Assembly: GCA_963678705.1 (NCBI GenBank)
Contig: OY783220.1
Location: 9,321,001 to 9,385,000, forward strand
Length of the DNA stretch: 64,000 nucleotides
Direction: 5' to 3'
DNA from: Panorpa germanica
Taxonomy: Eukaryota > Arthropoda > Insecta > Mecoptera > Panorpidae
The notes beneath the pieces were generated by a model. That model searched no databases. It was not told the DNA's origin and saw nothing but the letters and a program-made list of their open reading frames with translations. Numbering within the stretch: the stretch's first letter is position 1; each line of letters opens with the position of its first letter. The position numbers and the translations under genes are program-made. Positions 48,501-62,794 of this stretch are shown piece after piece.

Positions 48501-48533
48501 GAATAACGTGAGTGCTTCAAAAATAATACTCAT
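42593..48533 (-). CDS. Secreted protein with seven CCP/Sushi domains and a fibrinogen C-terminal domain
   Basis: Fourteen exons: 48533-48473, 48405-48351, 47877-47681, 47611-47408, 47339-47136, 47073-46870, 46800-46609, 46530-46327, 46047-45847, 45775-45654, 45113-44997, 43910-43766, 42951-42825, 42722-42593; 720 residues, all junctions in phase. Signal-like N-terminus (1-20), then seven CCP modules, one per exon (about 40-104, 105-172, 173-240, 241-308, 309-372, 373-440, 441-507), each with four Cys and a Trp before the last Cys. Residues 508-720 are a complete fibrinogen-related domain: [66 protein letters not shown] (calcium-site style), [21 protein letters not shown]. Fibrinogen domains bind acetylated sugars or proteins; CCP modules bind proteins. 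Secreted recognition or adhesion protein inferred. Introns hold MITE-A, MITE-B and antisense non-LTR relics. The pairing of CCP arrays with fibrinogen in an insect is unusual to my knowledge. Confidence 0.93.
43114..43682 (+). mobile_element. MITE family A, internally deleted copy (569 bp)
   Basis: Both 16-bp ends present (AATGGGCTTGTGCCCT and AGGACACAAGCCCATT). Lacks the segment between the TTGCTATATCTCC block and the right subterminal region. Sits in intron 12 of the CCP-fibrinogen gene, antisense orientation relative to it. Confidence 0.9.
44399..44906 (+). mobile_element. MITE family B, complete copy (508 bp)
   Basis: Ends ATCATTCCCACTCACT and AGTGAGTGGGAATGAT, a perfect 16-bp inverted pair; the interior matches 550-1070. 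Lies in intron 11 of the CCP-fibrinogen gene. No coding capacity and no clear target-site duplication. Confidence 0.9.
45240..45500 (+). mobile_element. Degenerate non-LTR relic plus a piece of repeat R
   Basis: 45240-45420 is a purine-rich plus-strand tract with GGATGGCGAAGGTACAGAGA, like the tail of the 4085-4620 element, with broken frames. 45420-45500 matches the A-rich end of dispersed repeat R (compare 61030-61110, reverse). Both lie in intron 10 of the CCP-fibrinogen gene, antisense to it. Confidence 0.45.
46085..46200 (+). mobile_element. Non-LTR relic in intron 8
   Basis: Plus-strand tract (AAAGAAGAAGCAAGTATTGG, GGAGGAAGAAAAATAAATGC) corresponding to the region just before the Cys motif of non-LTR ORFs. 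Short and out of frame. Confidence 0.4.
48005..48300 (+). mobile_element. Non-LTR relic in intron 2
   Basis: Plus-strand translation contains [10 protein letters not shown] then a stop, then ERGSQYW, the conserved Arg-Phe-Arg-Leu-Gly ... Gly-Ser-Gln-Tyr-Trp block of insect non-LTR ORF C-termini, with an internal stop. Antisense to the host gene. Confidence 0.6.
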
Positions 48534-48703
48534 AGTTTCCTCTTGGTCGTGTGTATGACACCTCTATTAAAGATTTCAGTTGTTATTAAAGATCTTTTGT
48601 TTTTTTATCGAAGGAATTAACAGTGTACTGAGAAAATAAAACAACAGATCAATGTTTACTATTGTCAAATCTAGTCGCTTTGATAACGTGCTTTCATTTG
48701 ATT

Positions 48704-49339
48704 AATGGGCTTGTGCCCTATGTCTTAATTTCTATAAAAGTGTACTATATATTGATAAAGTGGGTTACTAGAACCTCAAATGTTCAATTATTTTTTAATA
48801 ATTCCTTATATGTTAAAAGATATTAACAATTAAAAAAGTCATTTTGTTTCTTTAATTACTAAAGGGATTCAACGTTGTACACATTTCAAATGCATGTGAC
48901 ATCACAATCCTTGTATAAGGTTACCAACCTTACAGCTCATAAATCTCTGCTATATATATTTATATATCAAAATATCAAATATTATTTACAGCTATTTCAA
49001 GGAACAATAAAATTACAATATTATGTCTGCCTTAGCAGGGTTAAATAAAATAAAAACTTATTATTCTTTGATTTGACTTGATTATTTGACTACCAACAAC
49101 TACAAAACATTACCACAACACTGACCTACTCAACAAATAACTGACGTTAAAATGCATTCACGTCATACAAATATGGCCGACATCTGTAGCGCTAAAACTA
49201 CAATTCAAACTTTTTATTGCTATATCTCCGTCAATATTTAGATATTTAATAAAATAGACACACCAATACACATTGATTAACATCAATTTCAATCAACAAT
49301 TGAAAAATCGAAATTGAAGAATCAGGACACAAGCCCATT
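48704..49339 (+). mobile_element. MITE family A, complete copy (636 bp)
   Basis: Ends AATGGGCTTGTGCCCT and AGGACACAAGCCCATT. Located about 170 bp upstream of the CCP-fibrinogen start codon, so it may sit in or next to that gene's promoter. Flanks read TTTGATT on the left and GATTGAT on the right, the only copy that hints at a GATT duplication. Confidence 0.92.
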
Positions 49340-50061
49340 GATTGATTATAACCTCTGCTCCAAATAATTCTAAATAGCTCAAATATGTTGGGTACACCAA
49401 ACAACAATTTTGAAATAGAAATAATAAAAGTGATTTTTATATTTATGTGAAAAATGTGTGTGTTATTAGTAAATCTGTAAAATTAGTAATATTATTTTAG
49501 CTTTAACGTATTTTTCATTACCAGAAGAATTAATTTCGTTAAGCTATCCTACAAATATATCGTCACTCTCTGTTGTATTTGCTACTTCTTTTTCTTACGT
49601 CTCAAAGTAGACTATGTTCCCTATAAAGACTTATACATTCGCTCCAAAACTTCTTACTATAACTATTCAAAATGTTTGCCCTTTTGCATGTGCATTCAAG
49701 TACATCAACTACCAACTATGTTCATCGCACCCATGATCAATCTTTTTATCAAATGCTACAGCAAATAGTCTGATCTAAGAAAGCACCGATACTTATTTCT
49801 ATCTAGATACATATTTTTATTAATCGTCGCAATTAATTTAGTTGCGGTTTAAGAAACTTATCTTCGTTTGCTTTATTACTTTATGCCACTTCAAAATAAA
49901 CAAATAAATAAGCAAACTGTGTCAGTATTATTCTATATTGTAAATAATTCAATGAACTTAAAACATTGCCAACTGATATCTACAAGTACTTTGTAAAATA
50001 CATAATAAAGAAGGGCATTACATTAGTAAATATTACAAAAATATTTAAACAAATTCATATT
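49340..50061. other. Non-coding spacer
   Basis: No gene recognised between the MITE and the SP8 3' end. Confidence 0.5.
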
Positions 50062-53714
<3,653 letters not shown>

Positions 53715-53798
53715 AGCTTAGGCGTTACTGATGAAGCTACACTCTTCAAATATATTTTATCTCAAATTTACGGATTCAGTGAGCCAAGCTGCTACGGT

Positions 53799-53825
53799 TT
53801 TATATCAGTATCTTTGTGATAATGG
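53799..53825 (-). promoter_or_regulatory. SP8 promoter: TATA box and GATA-like site
   Basis: TATAAA (minus) at 53799-53804, followed about 12 bp upstream by TGATAA near 53818. About 85 bp from the ATG, implying a longer 5' UTR than in SP1-SP6. Confidence 0.45.
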
Positions 53826-56562
53826 ATACTTTTAATTTGTGAAGGACATCTACTGGAATTTTTATAAACTAACGCTAAATATATTTAACAAAATTTATAA
53901 AAGTATGCCAATATGGCGGACCCATTTTATGTGGTGAGATTTTTTAAATTGTGAATTGTATCTGTGTATATTGAATGTATATGAGCATTGTAATTTGGAA
54001 GGAAAAGGCTGGCAGTAAAAAGAAATTAAGAAATATCTTAAAGATTTTACATTACTTAGAACAAAATATTCAAAGAAATATATTTTTGTATTACATTATC
54101 TCTATGTTACATATATATTATATTTAATTACTATAGCAGTTAGAGAGAGATTATAAAATGTTGAACTTAACCTCAAATAGTAAAATAGTAAAGCCTAAGT
54201 ATTTTTCGATGTTTAGTTCAACATTTTTAACTTAATATTTTGATACAAATCCAAATGCAATCTTAAAATGCAGTTCAGTCGTGAAAACTTATTAAACATA
54301 TTACTGTAAGCTTGATACCTGAACTGCCACCTGAAGTTTGCAAGTAGAAATGTTTACAATGATAATATTCTAAATTCTAAATATATCAAAAATTGTTACA
54401 ATTTAAAAAAAAACATCATTGTGGCCAAAATTTTAAATATTTACTAACAACTAATATTAAAAACATTGATTTTACAATAATAAATATATCATTTAGTGTT
54501 TATATTTAATAATATTTGCAATATAAATAATCCGTAAGTGTAACTTTTAGAAAATTTATTAAATATCATAATCCTATCAAGAGAACAAAGCCAAGGGTAA
54601 GAATTATCTCCTAAATTAAGAAGGTCATCTAAAATTTAAAAGAATATTACGATCGCAGAAGAAAATTTGTGTTGCGAGGTTGAAGAAAAGTAGCCCAAGC
54701 AACAATCTGCTCTGCAATCTGGGTGCCCCGCTTCAACTTTGAGACGAAAGAACAATTTACCAGAAAATTGTCGCTGTACCATAGGATTCAACCTTGCTAT
54801 CTTGTTGCAAACTAATTTTAAGATTCATTTTTTATCCGCGAATAATTCAGCATATCTATTGCGTCAACTACAATTGCGATTTTAAAGTTTAAATTAGTTT
54901 ACATTAATTTTTATAAAATTGCCACGTTTTTGTAACAAAATTTACTATTTTGAATCTATCAGCAGAGTTTTTAGTAAAAATGATGCGCAGGTTCAACATC
55001 CCAAGTGTTAATAGATCTCAATGACTTTATTTTGTCAGGAATTACAATTTTTATTTATATGTTATCACTGTCTTCATTGCGTTGATAATAGCTTAGTGAT
55101 TAAATAGCTATCCTGTTTGCTTTTTTCTTCAATTGACGACATTTATGAAGCTTCCATTCTACAATATATGTTGATATTGGTTTCGTGGTGACACAGTTAA
55201 ACTGCGATGTTTTAGAGTTTAAATCTCGGGCATGTAGTACAGCTGGGACTGGGTGTTTGTGCCAGACCATTTATAATCGACTCATATTGTCATAAATGAA
55301 TGTTCGTTAGACAATAATAAGGAGCTATTTCACAATTTGCTTATTTTAACAAGGTATTCATTACTAAAAACGTTATTTTCATTATTAATTTTAGTTAATA
55401 TTATTATTACATATATGTGTATTAATATTTCACTAAATCTCTTTCATTTTTAGTATTTTTATCAGTTTGGAAATACAGTTAGTAATTATTTTAACAGATC
55501 TATAATTAAATGTACGTTTAATTGTACTTCGCAATTAGATGCCGCAATAGATATAGAATTATTCTTCTATGACACACTTTTGTAAATTAAGAAACTTTTA
55601 AAAATTGGAGACCTTCTTAATCGAGATAACCTTAGATCGAATCTAACACTTAGTGAACACATGCGTGTACGAATACTGAATATGTGTACACGAAGACACA
55701 TCAAAGCGTATACGTGCTTTTACCATAAGCAATTATTTATATTTATGCAATGGAATCTTGCAGATAAACAAATAAATGCATAACCCAAACTTTAGACGAA
55801 TGTTCGAGCACAAATATTCGTAGACGCATGTGTCGAGCTGGCTTTATACTAAAATGTGAGTGAATTTAAATAACAAATAAATAATAAAAACAGTGGCGTA
55901 CTATCAATGGTGCAAGTTGTGCAATTTGTTGCTAATGGGTGAAGATAAAATACAAACTTATTTAAGGGCATATTACTCAATTTACACAGAGCCCCACACT
56001 ATTGATGTAACACCCATGACTGTTAGTCTACGTATTCTGGTTCACATCTTGATGATTTAGATTGCAATAAAAATGTCTTCTTATATTCTTCATTTTCTCT
56101 CTATATATCCAAAGAAGTATGACATTAGCTGTGATGGTATAGTAACAGGATCTTCTTCTGTCTTCTAACTGATATGTATACATGTATATAATTACTTCCT
56201 TCTCGCTGAGTTGTCAGAATTTCTTACACGACGAAGACAACTTTTTCTTTTAAAAGACAATAAACTGCTGCAATACTAACAGATAAACCAAATTTCTAGA
56301 TGTTGAAATTGTACAGTAGATGAAGTCAAGCAACTAGTCTTTATAACACATTACTCTGTAATGTGCATTTTGATATCCAGAGATCTTCCTACATTAAATA
56401 ATTTGTGCTCGCTAATATCTTGTGTGAGACACTGAAAGTAAATTTAAATTGTTACTAAGAAGAATATGATAAATAACATGGGTCTGTTTTTTAAGCGAGT
56501 GTTATACTGATGTGATATATTCCTACAAACAATTTGGATAAGAATCCTGTAAGATTCGTACC
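53826..56562. other. Long non-coding spacer
   Basis: No gene recognised on either strand over 2.7 kb. Near 56479-56508 a short motif (GGGTCTGTTTTTTAAGCGAG) resembles the mariner-like end at about 3980. Confidence 0.45.
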
Positions 56563-57199
56563 AATGGGCTTGTGTCCTATATCTTAATTTCTATTAAAGT
56601 GTACTATATATTGATAAAGTGGGTTACTAGAACCTCAAATGTTCAATTATTTTTTAATAACTCCTTATATGTTAAGAGATATTAACAATTAAAAAAGTCA
56701 TTTTGTCTCTTTAATTATTAAAGGGATTCAACGTTGTACACATTCCAAATGCATGTGACATCACAATCCTTGTGTAATGTTACCAACCTTACAGCTCATA
56801 AATCTCTGCTATATGTATTTATATATCAAAATATCAAATATTATTTACAGCTATTTCAAGGAACAATCAAATTTCAATATTATGTTTGCCTTAGCAGGGT
56901 TAAATAAAATAAAAATTTATTATTCTTTGACTTAACTTGATTATTTGACTACCAACAGCTACAAAACATTACCACAGCACTGACTAACTCAATAAATAAC
57001 GGACGTTAAAATGCATTTAACGTCATACAAATATGGCCGACCATTTCTAGCGCTAAAACTACAATTCAAATTTTTAATTGCTATATCTCCGTCAACATTT
57101 ACATATTTAATAAAATAGACACGCCAATACACATTTATTAACATCAATTTCAATCAACAATTGAAAAATCGACAACTAAAAAATGAGGACACAATCCCG
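56563..57199 (+). mobile_element. MITE family A, near-complete copy
   Basis: Left end AATGGGCTTGTGTCCT intact; right end decayed (AGGACACAATCCCGAAT). The interior is as in the 636-638 bp copies. The plus-strand ORF 57161-57370 starts inside its right end and is not a gene. Confidence 0.9.
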
Positions 57200-58346
57200 A
57201 ATCGTATTAGATTACGCAGATATCGTGAAAATAATAATAAAAATATAAATAATAACTTACGCGCGACTTTTAAATCAGCAGAATGCATTTATAGTAAAAA
57301 GATTCAATGTATCATAGAATTACGGATTCATTTCCGCGGTATTCTTTTTCGTAGTGCAGCCTTAGCCTAAAAAACAGGCGTCTAAAGTAATTTTTCGACC
57401 AATTTCTTTACAGTGTAGCTTTGGTAAAGTTAAGTAGCATAATTTAGAAAATATAGGCATTGAAAAAATCGCGTTAAGTTAAAAAATAGGAGACTCCTTA
57501 GTGTCAGGCTTAATCAAGCACCTGAGTACGACTTTGTAATATCTAAGACGGAATTCACTTACCCGATTTAGAAGAATACGCATTGAACAGTACAAATAAA
57601 CTCCTGTTCTTCTTAGTGGAAATGCCATACATCCGCTATGGAGAATTTACCATAAAGCTATTAAAAGGAAAAGCGTCTATGCGTCTAAGAACAAAAAGAA
57701 ATTATTAAAAATGTCACAATAGTCAATTCGGTAAGTGGTCCCCAACCTTAAGAAACTGTAAATGTTGAAATAGTAGGCAGTGGCTATGAAAAAAGTATAC
57801 GTGCTTAATAGAAAAGAGAACTAATGTGAATATGAATGTGAATTTGATGTTATTTTGTATCTAGATACACATTAGATACATTAAAAGTATCTAACTACTT
57901 AACGTATCTAAAAACTGTGTAATTTCTGGTATCTCATGAAATTAAACACTAACCTACATTTATGTAGTATTAATATACATTTACATCACAACGTATCCAC
58001 TGTATTAATGCTACATTTATATTTAACAGGAAAAACTTGTGATACCACATTTACCTGCTGAGGTAACATATAAAATTATTTAAAGAAAAAAAGGGACAAA
58101 ATGTTTATAAAGTAAAGCTATAAATCTAATTTACTATAAGTTAAAAAGCAAAAACAATATAAAGCATACATATAAAGCATATAATATCAATCAGAATTCA
58201 TGGTTACTTTAAATAAATATAAAATTAGAATCAACGACCTTGAATTCGTATACTGTTCGTATTGAATTCAAATCACGAACTTAAATTACCTGTGAATTCA
58301 GTAAGAATTCGTTTTTGATTTATGGGTTCATTGAAAACAAATTTTA
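57200..58346. other. Non-coding spacer
   Basis: No gene recognised. Five GAATTC hexamers between 58195 and 58312 form a loose cluster of no evident meaning. Confidence 0.45.
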
Positions 58347-58448
58347 CATTTTCGTATGGATGGAATATGTCATAAAAAACATAATAATCGCTAGTACCAC
58401 CATGAAAAAAGTACCGAAAGCAAGCAGAAATAGACGGATATCCATTTT
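58347..58448 (-). CDS. Candidate 33-residue single-pass membrane micropeptide
   Basis: ATG at 58448, TAA at 58349-58347. Sequence opens MDIRLFLLAFGTFFMVVLAI and continues hydrophobic to residue 26, then a short polar tail (SIHTKM). Predicted: one transmembrane helix with almost no soluble part. A plausible intron lies in the 5' leader: donor GTAAGT near 58535 and acceptor CCTTTTTAG near 58474. Size and shape recall insect membrane micropeptides, but I see no specific family signature. Chance ORF remains possible; the start context CTAAAATG is shared with the neighbouring small ORF. Confidence 0.4.
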
Positions 58449-58678
58449 AGTTTTTGACTTACAACTTTTCTAAAAAGGATTATTTACTAAATATTATTTT
58501 AAAGTAATTATGAAACATGTAGTTAATTTACTTACAGACTCACAAAATCTCACAAAATTTGTTTAATAATTTATATATTTTAATTTCTATGATTAATTAT
58601 TTTAAAATGATAAATATATATTTTAAATAAAGAATACGATCGAAGCAAAATGTTTAACAATTGATTTATAAATTAATT

Positions 58679-58894
58679 TTAACAATTATGAAATAAATTG
58701 CAAAAATTATCAATTAAATTGTTATCGGACCTTATTGTAAAGAAATAGATACTTGTAAGTAAACAATACGGCCAAATCATCAACAAAATGGCCATAAATG
58801 CAGCTTCCATGTTATCCGGTATAACTTGATTTTTACATATATAATAATGGATACCCAAACCAAATGCCCCCAACATAATTAAAGCAATTAACAT
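58679..58894 (-). CDS. Candidate 71-residue two-pass membrane protein
   Basis: ATG at 58894 in the context CTAAAATG; stop TAA at 58681-58679. Hydrophobic segment at residues 1-20 (MLIALIMLGAFGLGIHYYIC), a short loop with charged residues (KNQVIPDNMEA), a second hydrophobic segment at about 32-53, then a polar Asn-rich tail ending FCNLFHNC. Balanced amino-acid use and two clean membrane segments make it more convincing than most small ORFs in this AT-rich DNA. No recognised family. Lies 230 bp upstream (in transcription direction) of the 33-residue ORF; the two could share a transcript. Confidence 0.4.
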   Translation of the reverse strand: MLIALIMLGAFGLGIHYYICKNQVIPDNMEAAFMAILLMIWPYCLLTSIYFFTIRSDNNLIDNFCNLFHNC

Positions 58895-59534
58895 TTTAGA
58901 AACTCTTTTGTTTTCAAAATTAACAACGTTTTAAAATTTCACAGAAAATTTAAAAAAAATTATCCAAACTTTATAATAAAATAATTAACATTTAATTGTT
59001 AGTAATAAACACGAAAAATTATTTTAATAAAATGTAACAAAAATATTATTTAAACAAAGAATTGAATTATTTAGTTGATATAGCCTTGACTACAAACGAC
59101 AAACTGTACAGCGAACTGATTTGAACAACAATAGAGAGCAGAATATTGTTTATTAACTAGTTTGTTCAAATAATGTATCGTACGCACTGGTGCGACTTAA
59201 ACATGCGACATCCAACATTTATATATTTCCATTCAAAAATGTGTTGTACTTTTAACGTACAGAGTAGTGAGACATAAGCATGCGGCACTAATGAAATCCT
59301 TTTTTTAAATTCTAGGTAGTATTTTTATGAAACAAAAATGTTTCGATCTTAAGTCGAAACATCTAAAGAAATTACGGTTTTGAATGTGATCTCGAACAAA
59401 AGGATCGAGTACCTACTCAGTCTCCTGTATAATTGTGCGTCCAGTATAATCACCTTTCTTTTAGTTGTGTTTACTAAATAAATAAAAATAATTGAAAATA
59501 GTGTTTAAATGGGCAAATGAACAATAGACCCTGT
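58895..59534. other. Non-coding spacer
   Basis: No gene. Includes a short inverted piece of repeat C at about 59185-59225. Confidence 0.45.
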
Positions 59535-59665
59535 CAAACTGTGTTCGAAATATAAAAGCTTCCGACGTATTATGTTTCATGTCGCACTAGTGTGGACATG
59601 TTGTACAACTTCTTACAACAAATGTTGGATGTTGCATGATTAAGTCGCACGTATGTGTACCATAC
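59535..59665 (+). repeat. Dispersed repeat C, second copy
   Basis: GTTCGAAATATAAAAGCTTC ... CAACAAATGTTGGATGTTGC; pairs with 53330-53460. Confidence 0.6.
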
Positions 59666-59939
59666 TTAACATTCTATTTCTTACAAAAAAAAATATCTAG
59701 CACAAAAAATTACTTTGTTTATTAATTTAACTCCAGCTGTTATCAACACAAATCAATTTAAAGAAAAGGAGAATGATTTTTGGAATTTCTTTAGTATTTT
59801 TAGAAATAATTTTTTTTCGTTTTTTCTCTATAATACTTTGTTGATATAAAATGAATAGGAAAGTAAATTTAAAAAAAACACACAGAGTAACACAGACGAA
59901 AACACAGGCGACAATCAAAGAAATGATTTTAATACTTAA

Positions 59940-60130
59940 AAACGGTTTCTTAAGATTTTACAATCCTCAAAAAGGATAAGGTTCTTTTAAGAGTATCCTA
60001 TAGCACAAAAGGGTGGGTTTATTTTTCAAGAGGCAGTAATAGAGGTCACAAACGTTACTTTTGTGAAAGAGCTAACAGGTAACTTTATGTTATATTAGAT
60101 TTCCTTTAAAAACACGTAACTGTATTTAGC
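59940..60130 (+). repeat. Dispersed repeat D, diverged copy
   Basis: Shares AGGTCACAAACGTTAC, CTAACAGGTAACTTTATGTT and AAAAACACGTAACTGTATTT with the SP8 intron copy and represents the empty hAT site. Confidence 0.5.
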
Positions 60131-60474
60131 GAGTAGTTGCGGTCGCTGGCTTTTCATAAGAATGTAGCACCATTGATTTTATATGTAATATTTAATTTAA
60201 AAACTCGTTGTTTTCTTATTCGAAGCACAGTTTGACATTTTAGTGATTAATGAAGAAGAACTTATTGAAGTTGATCTTCACCAGGAACCAGGTCAATATC
60301 TGAAAAGGACAAAAAATTCTTCAATATACGAAGAAGAGTACTTCTTTGTTTGAATTAGATCACATGCATCGTTGCAACAAAAAAGACATAATGTTAAGCA
60401 GTGTATTCACTAGTATACTTATAATTTTAAAGATTATTATTGATGAAAGTTATTTCTTGGTGATAACACAGCTT

Positions 60475-61727
60475 AAGAATGGGGATCAAGCATATAATGT
60501 TGAACTGGGAGCCTGTAGAAGTTCGTGCTCCTTACTTCCGACTCGACGTAGCTGCAGGAAGTTATATGCAGGTGCAGTTCATCGTCGGTGTAGTACATAC
60601 TAGAGATAACGAGCATTTTATTTATTTTTATCCCGTTAATCAACGCCTTCAAGGTGTTGTTCCTGTTATAGTTCCTTTTCGTGCTCATGTTTCTGGAATG
60701 CTCAAGAATGTAAGTGTTCCAAGAGATGGTTGTCTTGTAAAATTTAATAAACTTGTACTGGTTCTTTATGAATATCCACGTAAGTTACAAAATATTGCAA
60801 TAAGAATCTGATGCAATATTGCGCAATAATGTTTACAAGTGAATTACTGGCTTAATACATAACCTCAAGTGAACAAAATTCTTTTTGGGCGTATATCGAA
60901 ACTAAAATATAATTACAAAAGGATAAAACCATATAAAGAGGCACCTTACTCTTACCATAAGTCTTATTACTTTCTTTTCTTTTCTGTATTAAATATGTAT
61001 AATCGAAGATAATGGTTTCAACTTTTTTTTAATTTATTTATATTAATGTACAGCATATTAAGTTTATTGTGTGAAAATTTGAAATCGATTGGAGTAAAAC
61101 TGCCGGAGATATAGAGTTTTAAGTCTTTACCTCTCTGGTCTGCTTTCGTGTTCTTTGAAACTTTTAAAAACGGTTTCTCACACATAGCTTTTTCAGAGTC
61201 GGTGCCCTCTCTAGCTCAAAATCTACTGCACCGATCCTTTTGAAATTTAGCACACTCTTTCTTTACATAAATGCCGAGGTAACGCTGTCAAGTTCTTTTT
61301 ATTTTTTTATTTTAACGTATTTTAAAATAACAAAGTTTCTGATATTCTTCATGAAAAATCGGTATTTTGACTTTTAAGTACTATAAAAAATTTAAAAAGC
61401 AATAAAATAATAAAAACTCAATAGCGGTACTTGTAGAAACTTATCAACTAATGAAATCATTTTGGTTTTTCGATTTCAGAAAATCCAGTGATGAGTTATG
61501 AGTGGCACCACAAAGTTACTTTTTTTTGTGACGTCTGCGGAGATTCGCTGTCAATGCCTCATTTCTTGATATTTATTTATGAAAATTTCACAAAGTATTC
61601 TTCAAATGTTATTTTATCATGTTGTAATTATAGAAATAATTATATAATAACTGTGTCGTCAAAAAACATTATCGAAAATATTCTTTATTTTTATCGTTTT
61701 GTATCTAAGGGTGCAATAACACCATAG
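60475..61727 (+). CDS. Unrecognised gene, two exons supported by splice sites
   Basis: Exon a: about 60475-60779, frame starting MGIKHIMLNWEPVEVRAPYF, ending at a strong donor (CCAC then GTAAGT). Exon b: 61482-61727 after a strong pyrimidine-rich acceptor (TTTTTCGATTTCAG), in frame, through CDVCGDSLSMPHFLIFIYEN to a TAG stop; together 183 residues if the ATG at 60479 is the start. An upstream acidic frame at about 60240-60350 (EEELIEVDLHQEPGQYLKRT) may be an earlier exon, joined via the acceptor at 60474. Exon a (VAAGSYMQVQF ... VPRDG) faintly recalls a GOLD-type beta-sandwich, but this is a guess. Exon b is part of dispersed repeat R, so either a repeat was exonised or an old gene fragment has been copied around. 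Confidence 0.45.
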
Positions 61728-61735
61728 CACGTTTT
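61020..61735 (+). repeat. Dispersed repeat R, longest copy
   Basis: Left A-rich end (ATATTAATGTACAGCATATT, GTGTGAAAATTTGAAATCGA, AGTAAAACTGCCGGAGATAT) also at 7557-7660 and 45420-45500 in reverse; right end with the CDVCGDSLSMP frame also at 7285-7490. Contains a second typical transposon phrase, CAAAATCTACTGCACCGATC. No terminal repeats found. Confidence 0.6.
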
Positions 61736-62157
61736 GTATATTTAAAATTATTAACACAATAAATGTATTCAATACAGCAGCAAACGGGTTCTGTTACAGT
61801 CAATCAGTGTGGCTATCATTGATTTCAGCCACACAAGTCGAGCAGAAATAGCAAACGTGACAGCCTGAAACTAATCCAATATGATCCTACACTCTACGTT
61901 AAGTAAACGAGGTATTGCTTGACATCGACATCTTGTGCAAAACCCACTGAGCCCCCGCCCCTCACCGCTTGTGCTTGCACCGCGAAGTGACATTCCCCTT
62001 TGACCCCGCGCACCCAACCTAAACAGAAACCGTTTGTACTTTAACAGCGCACTCGAGACTTAATTAAATTTGTTATTTACAAACTTATTACATTTCATCA
62101 AAGCAAAATTTTATTAGATATTAGAAATACATTAATAAGCACATTGGAAAATTGTGC
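61736..62157. other. Non-coding spacer with a GC-rich patch
   Basis: 61945-62025 is C-rich (GAGCCCCCGCCCCTCACC) in otherwise AT-rich DNA; no gene or repeat end is assigned to it. Confidence 0.4.
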
Positions 62158-62794
62158 CAGTTTTTAGTGGTCGATTTTTCAATTGTTGATTTAAAATGAT
62201 GTTAATAAACGTGTATTGGCGTGTCTATTTTATTAAATATCTAAATGTTGACGGAGATATAGCAATTAAAAATATGAATTGTAGTTGTATTTCGTGTATA
62301 TATTTGTATGACGTGAAATGCATTTTAACGTCACTTATTTGTTGAGTAGGTCAGTGCTGTGATAATGTTTTGTAGCCGTTGGTAGTCGAATAATCAAGTC
62401 AAGTTAAAGAATAATAAGTTTTTATTTTATTAAACCCTGTTACGGCAGACATAATATTGAAATTTTATTGTTCCTTGAAATAGCTGTAAATAATATTTGA
62501 TATTTTGATATATAAATACATATAGCAGAGATTTATGAGCTGTAAGGTTGGTAACCTGTAAACTTGTTACGCTCTGTTTTATAAAAGAAATAGCAACTAG
62601 CGGTTGTGATGTCATATGCAGTTCGAATGTTGTCCAACGTTGAATCCCTTTAATAATGACTTTTTTAATTGTTAATATCTCTTAACATATAAGGAGTTAT
62701 TAAAAAATAATTGGACATTTGAGGTTTTAGTAACCCACTTTATCAATATATAGTACAGTTTTATAGAAATTAAAACATAGGACACAAGCCCATT
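62158..62794 (-). mobile_element. MITE family A, near-complete copy (reverse)
   Basis: Right end AGGACACAAGCCCATT intact; left end eroded (GTGCCAGTTTTTAGTGG). Interior reads as the reverse complement of the 10527 copy. The minus-strand ORF 62430-62615 lies within it and is not a gene. Confidence 0.9.

Noticed and set aside
57161..57370. 69-residue plus-strand ORF
   Set aside because: Starts within the right end of a MITE-A copy; no signal or homologue.
60346..60603. 85-residue plus-strand ORF overlapping the unrecognised gene
   Set aside because: The alternative frame ends at the well-formed donor GTAAGT and joins in phase to the next exon; this one does not.
62430..62615. 61-residue minus-strand ORF
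   Set aside because: Entirely inside a reverse MITE-A copy.
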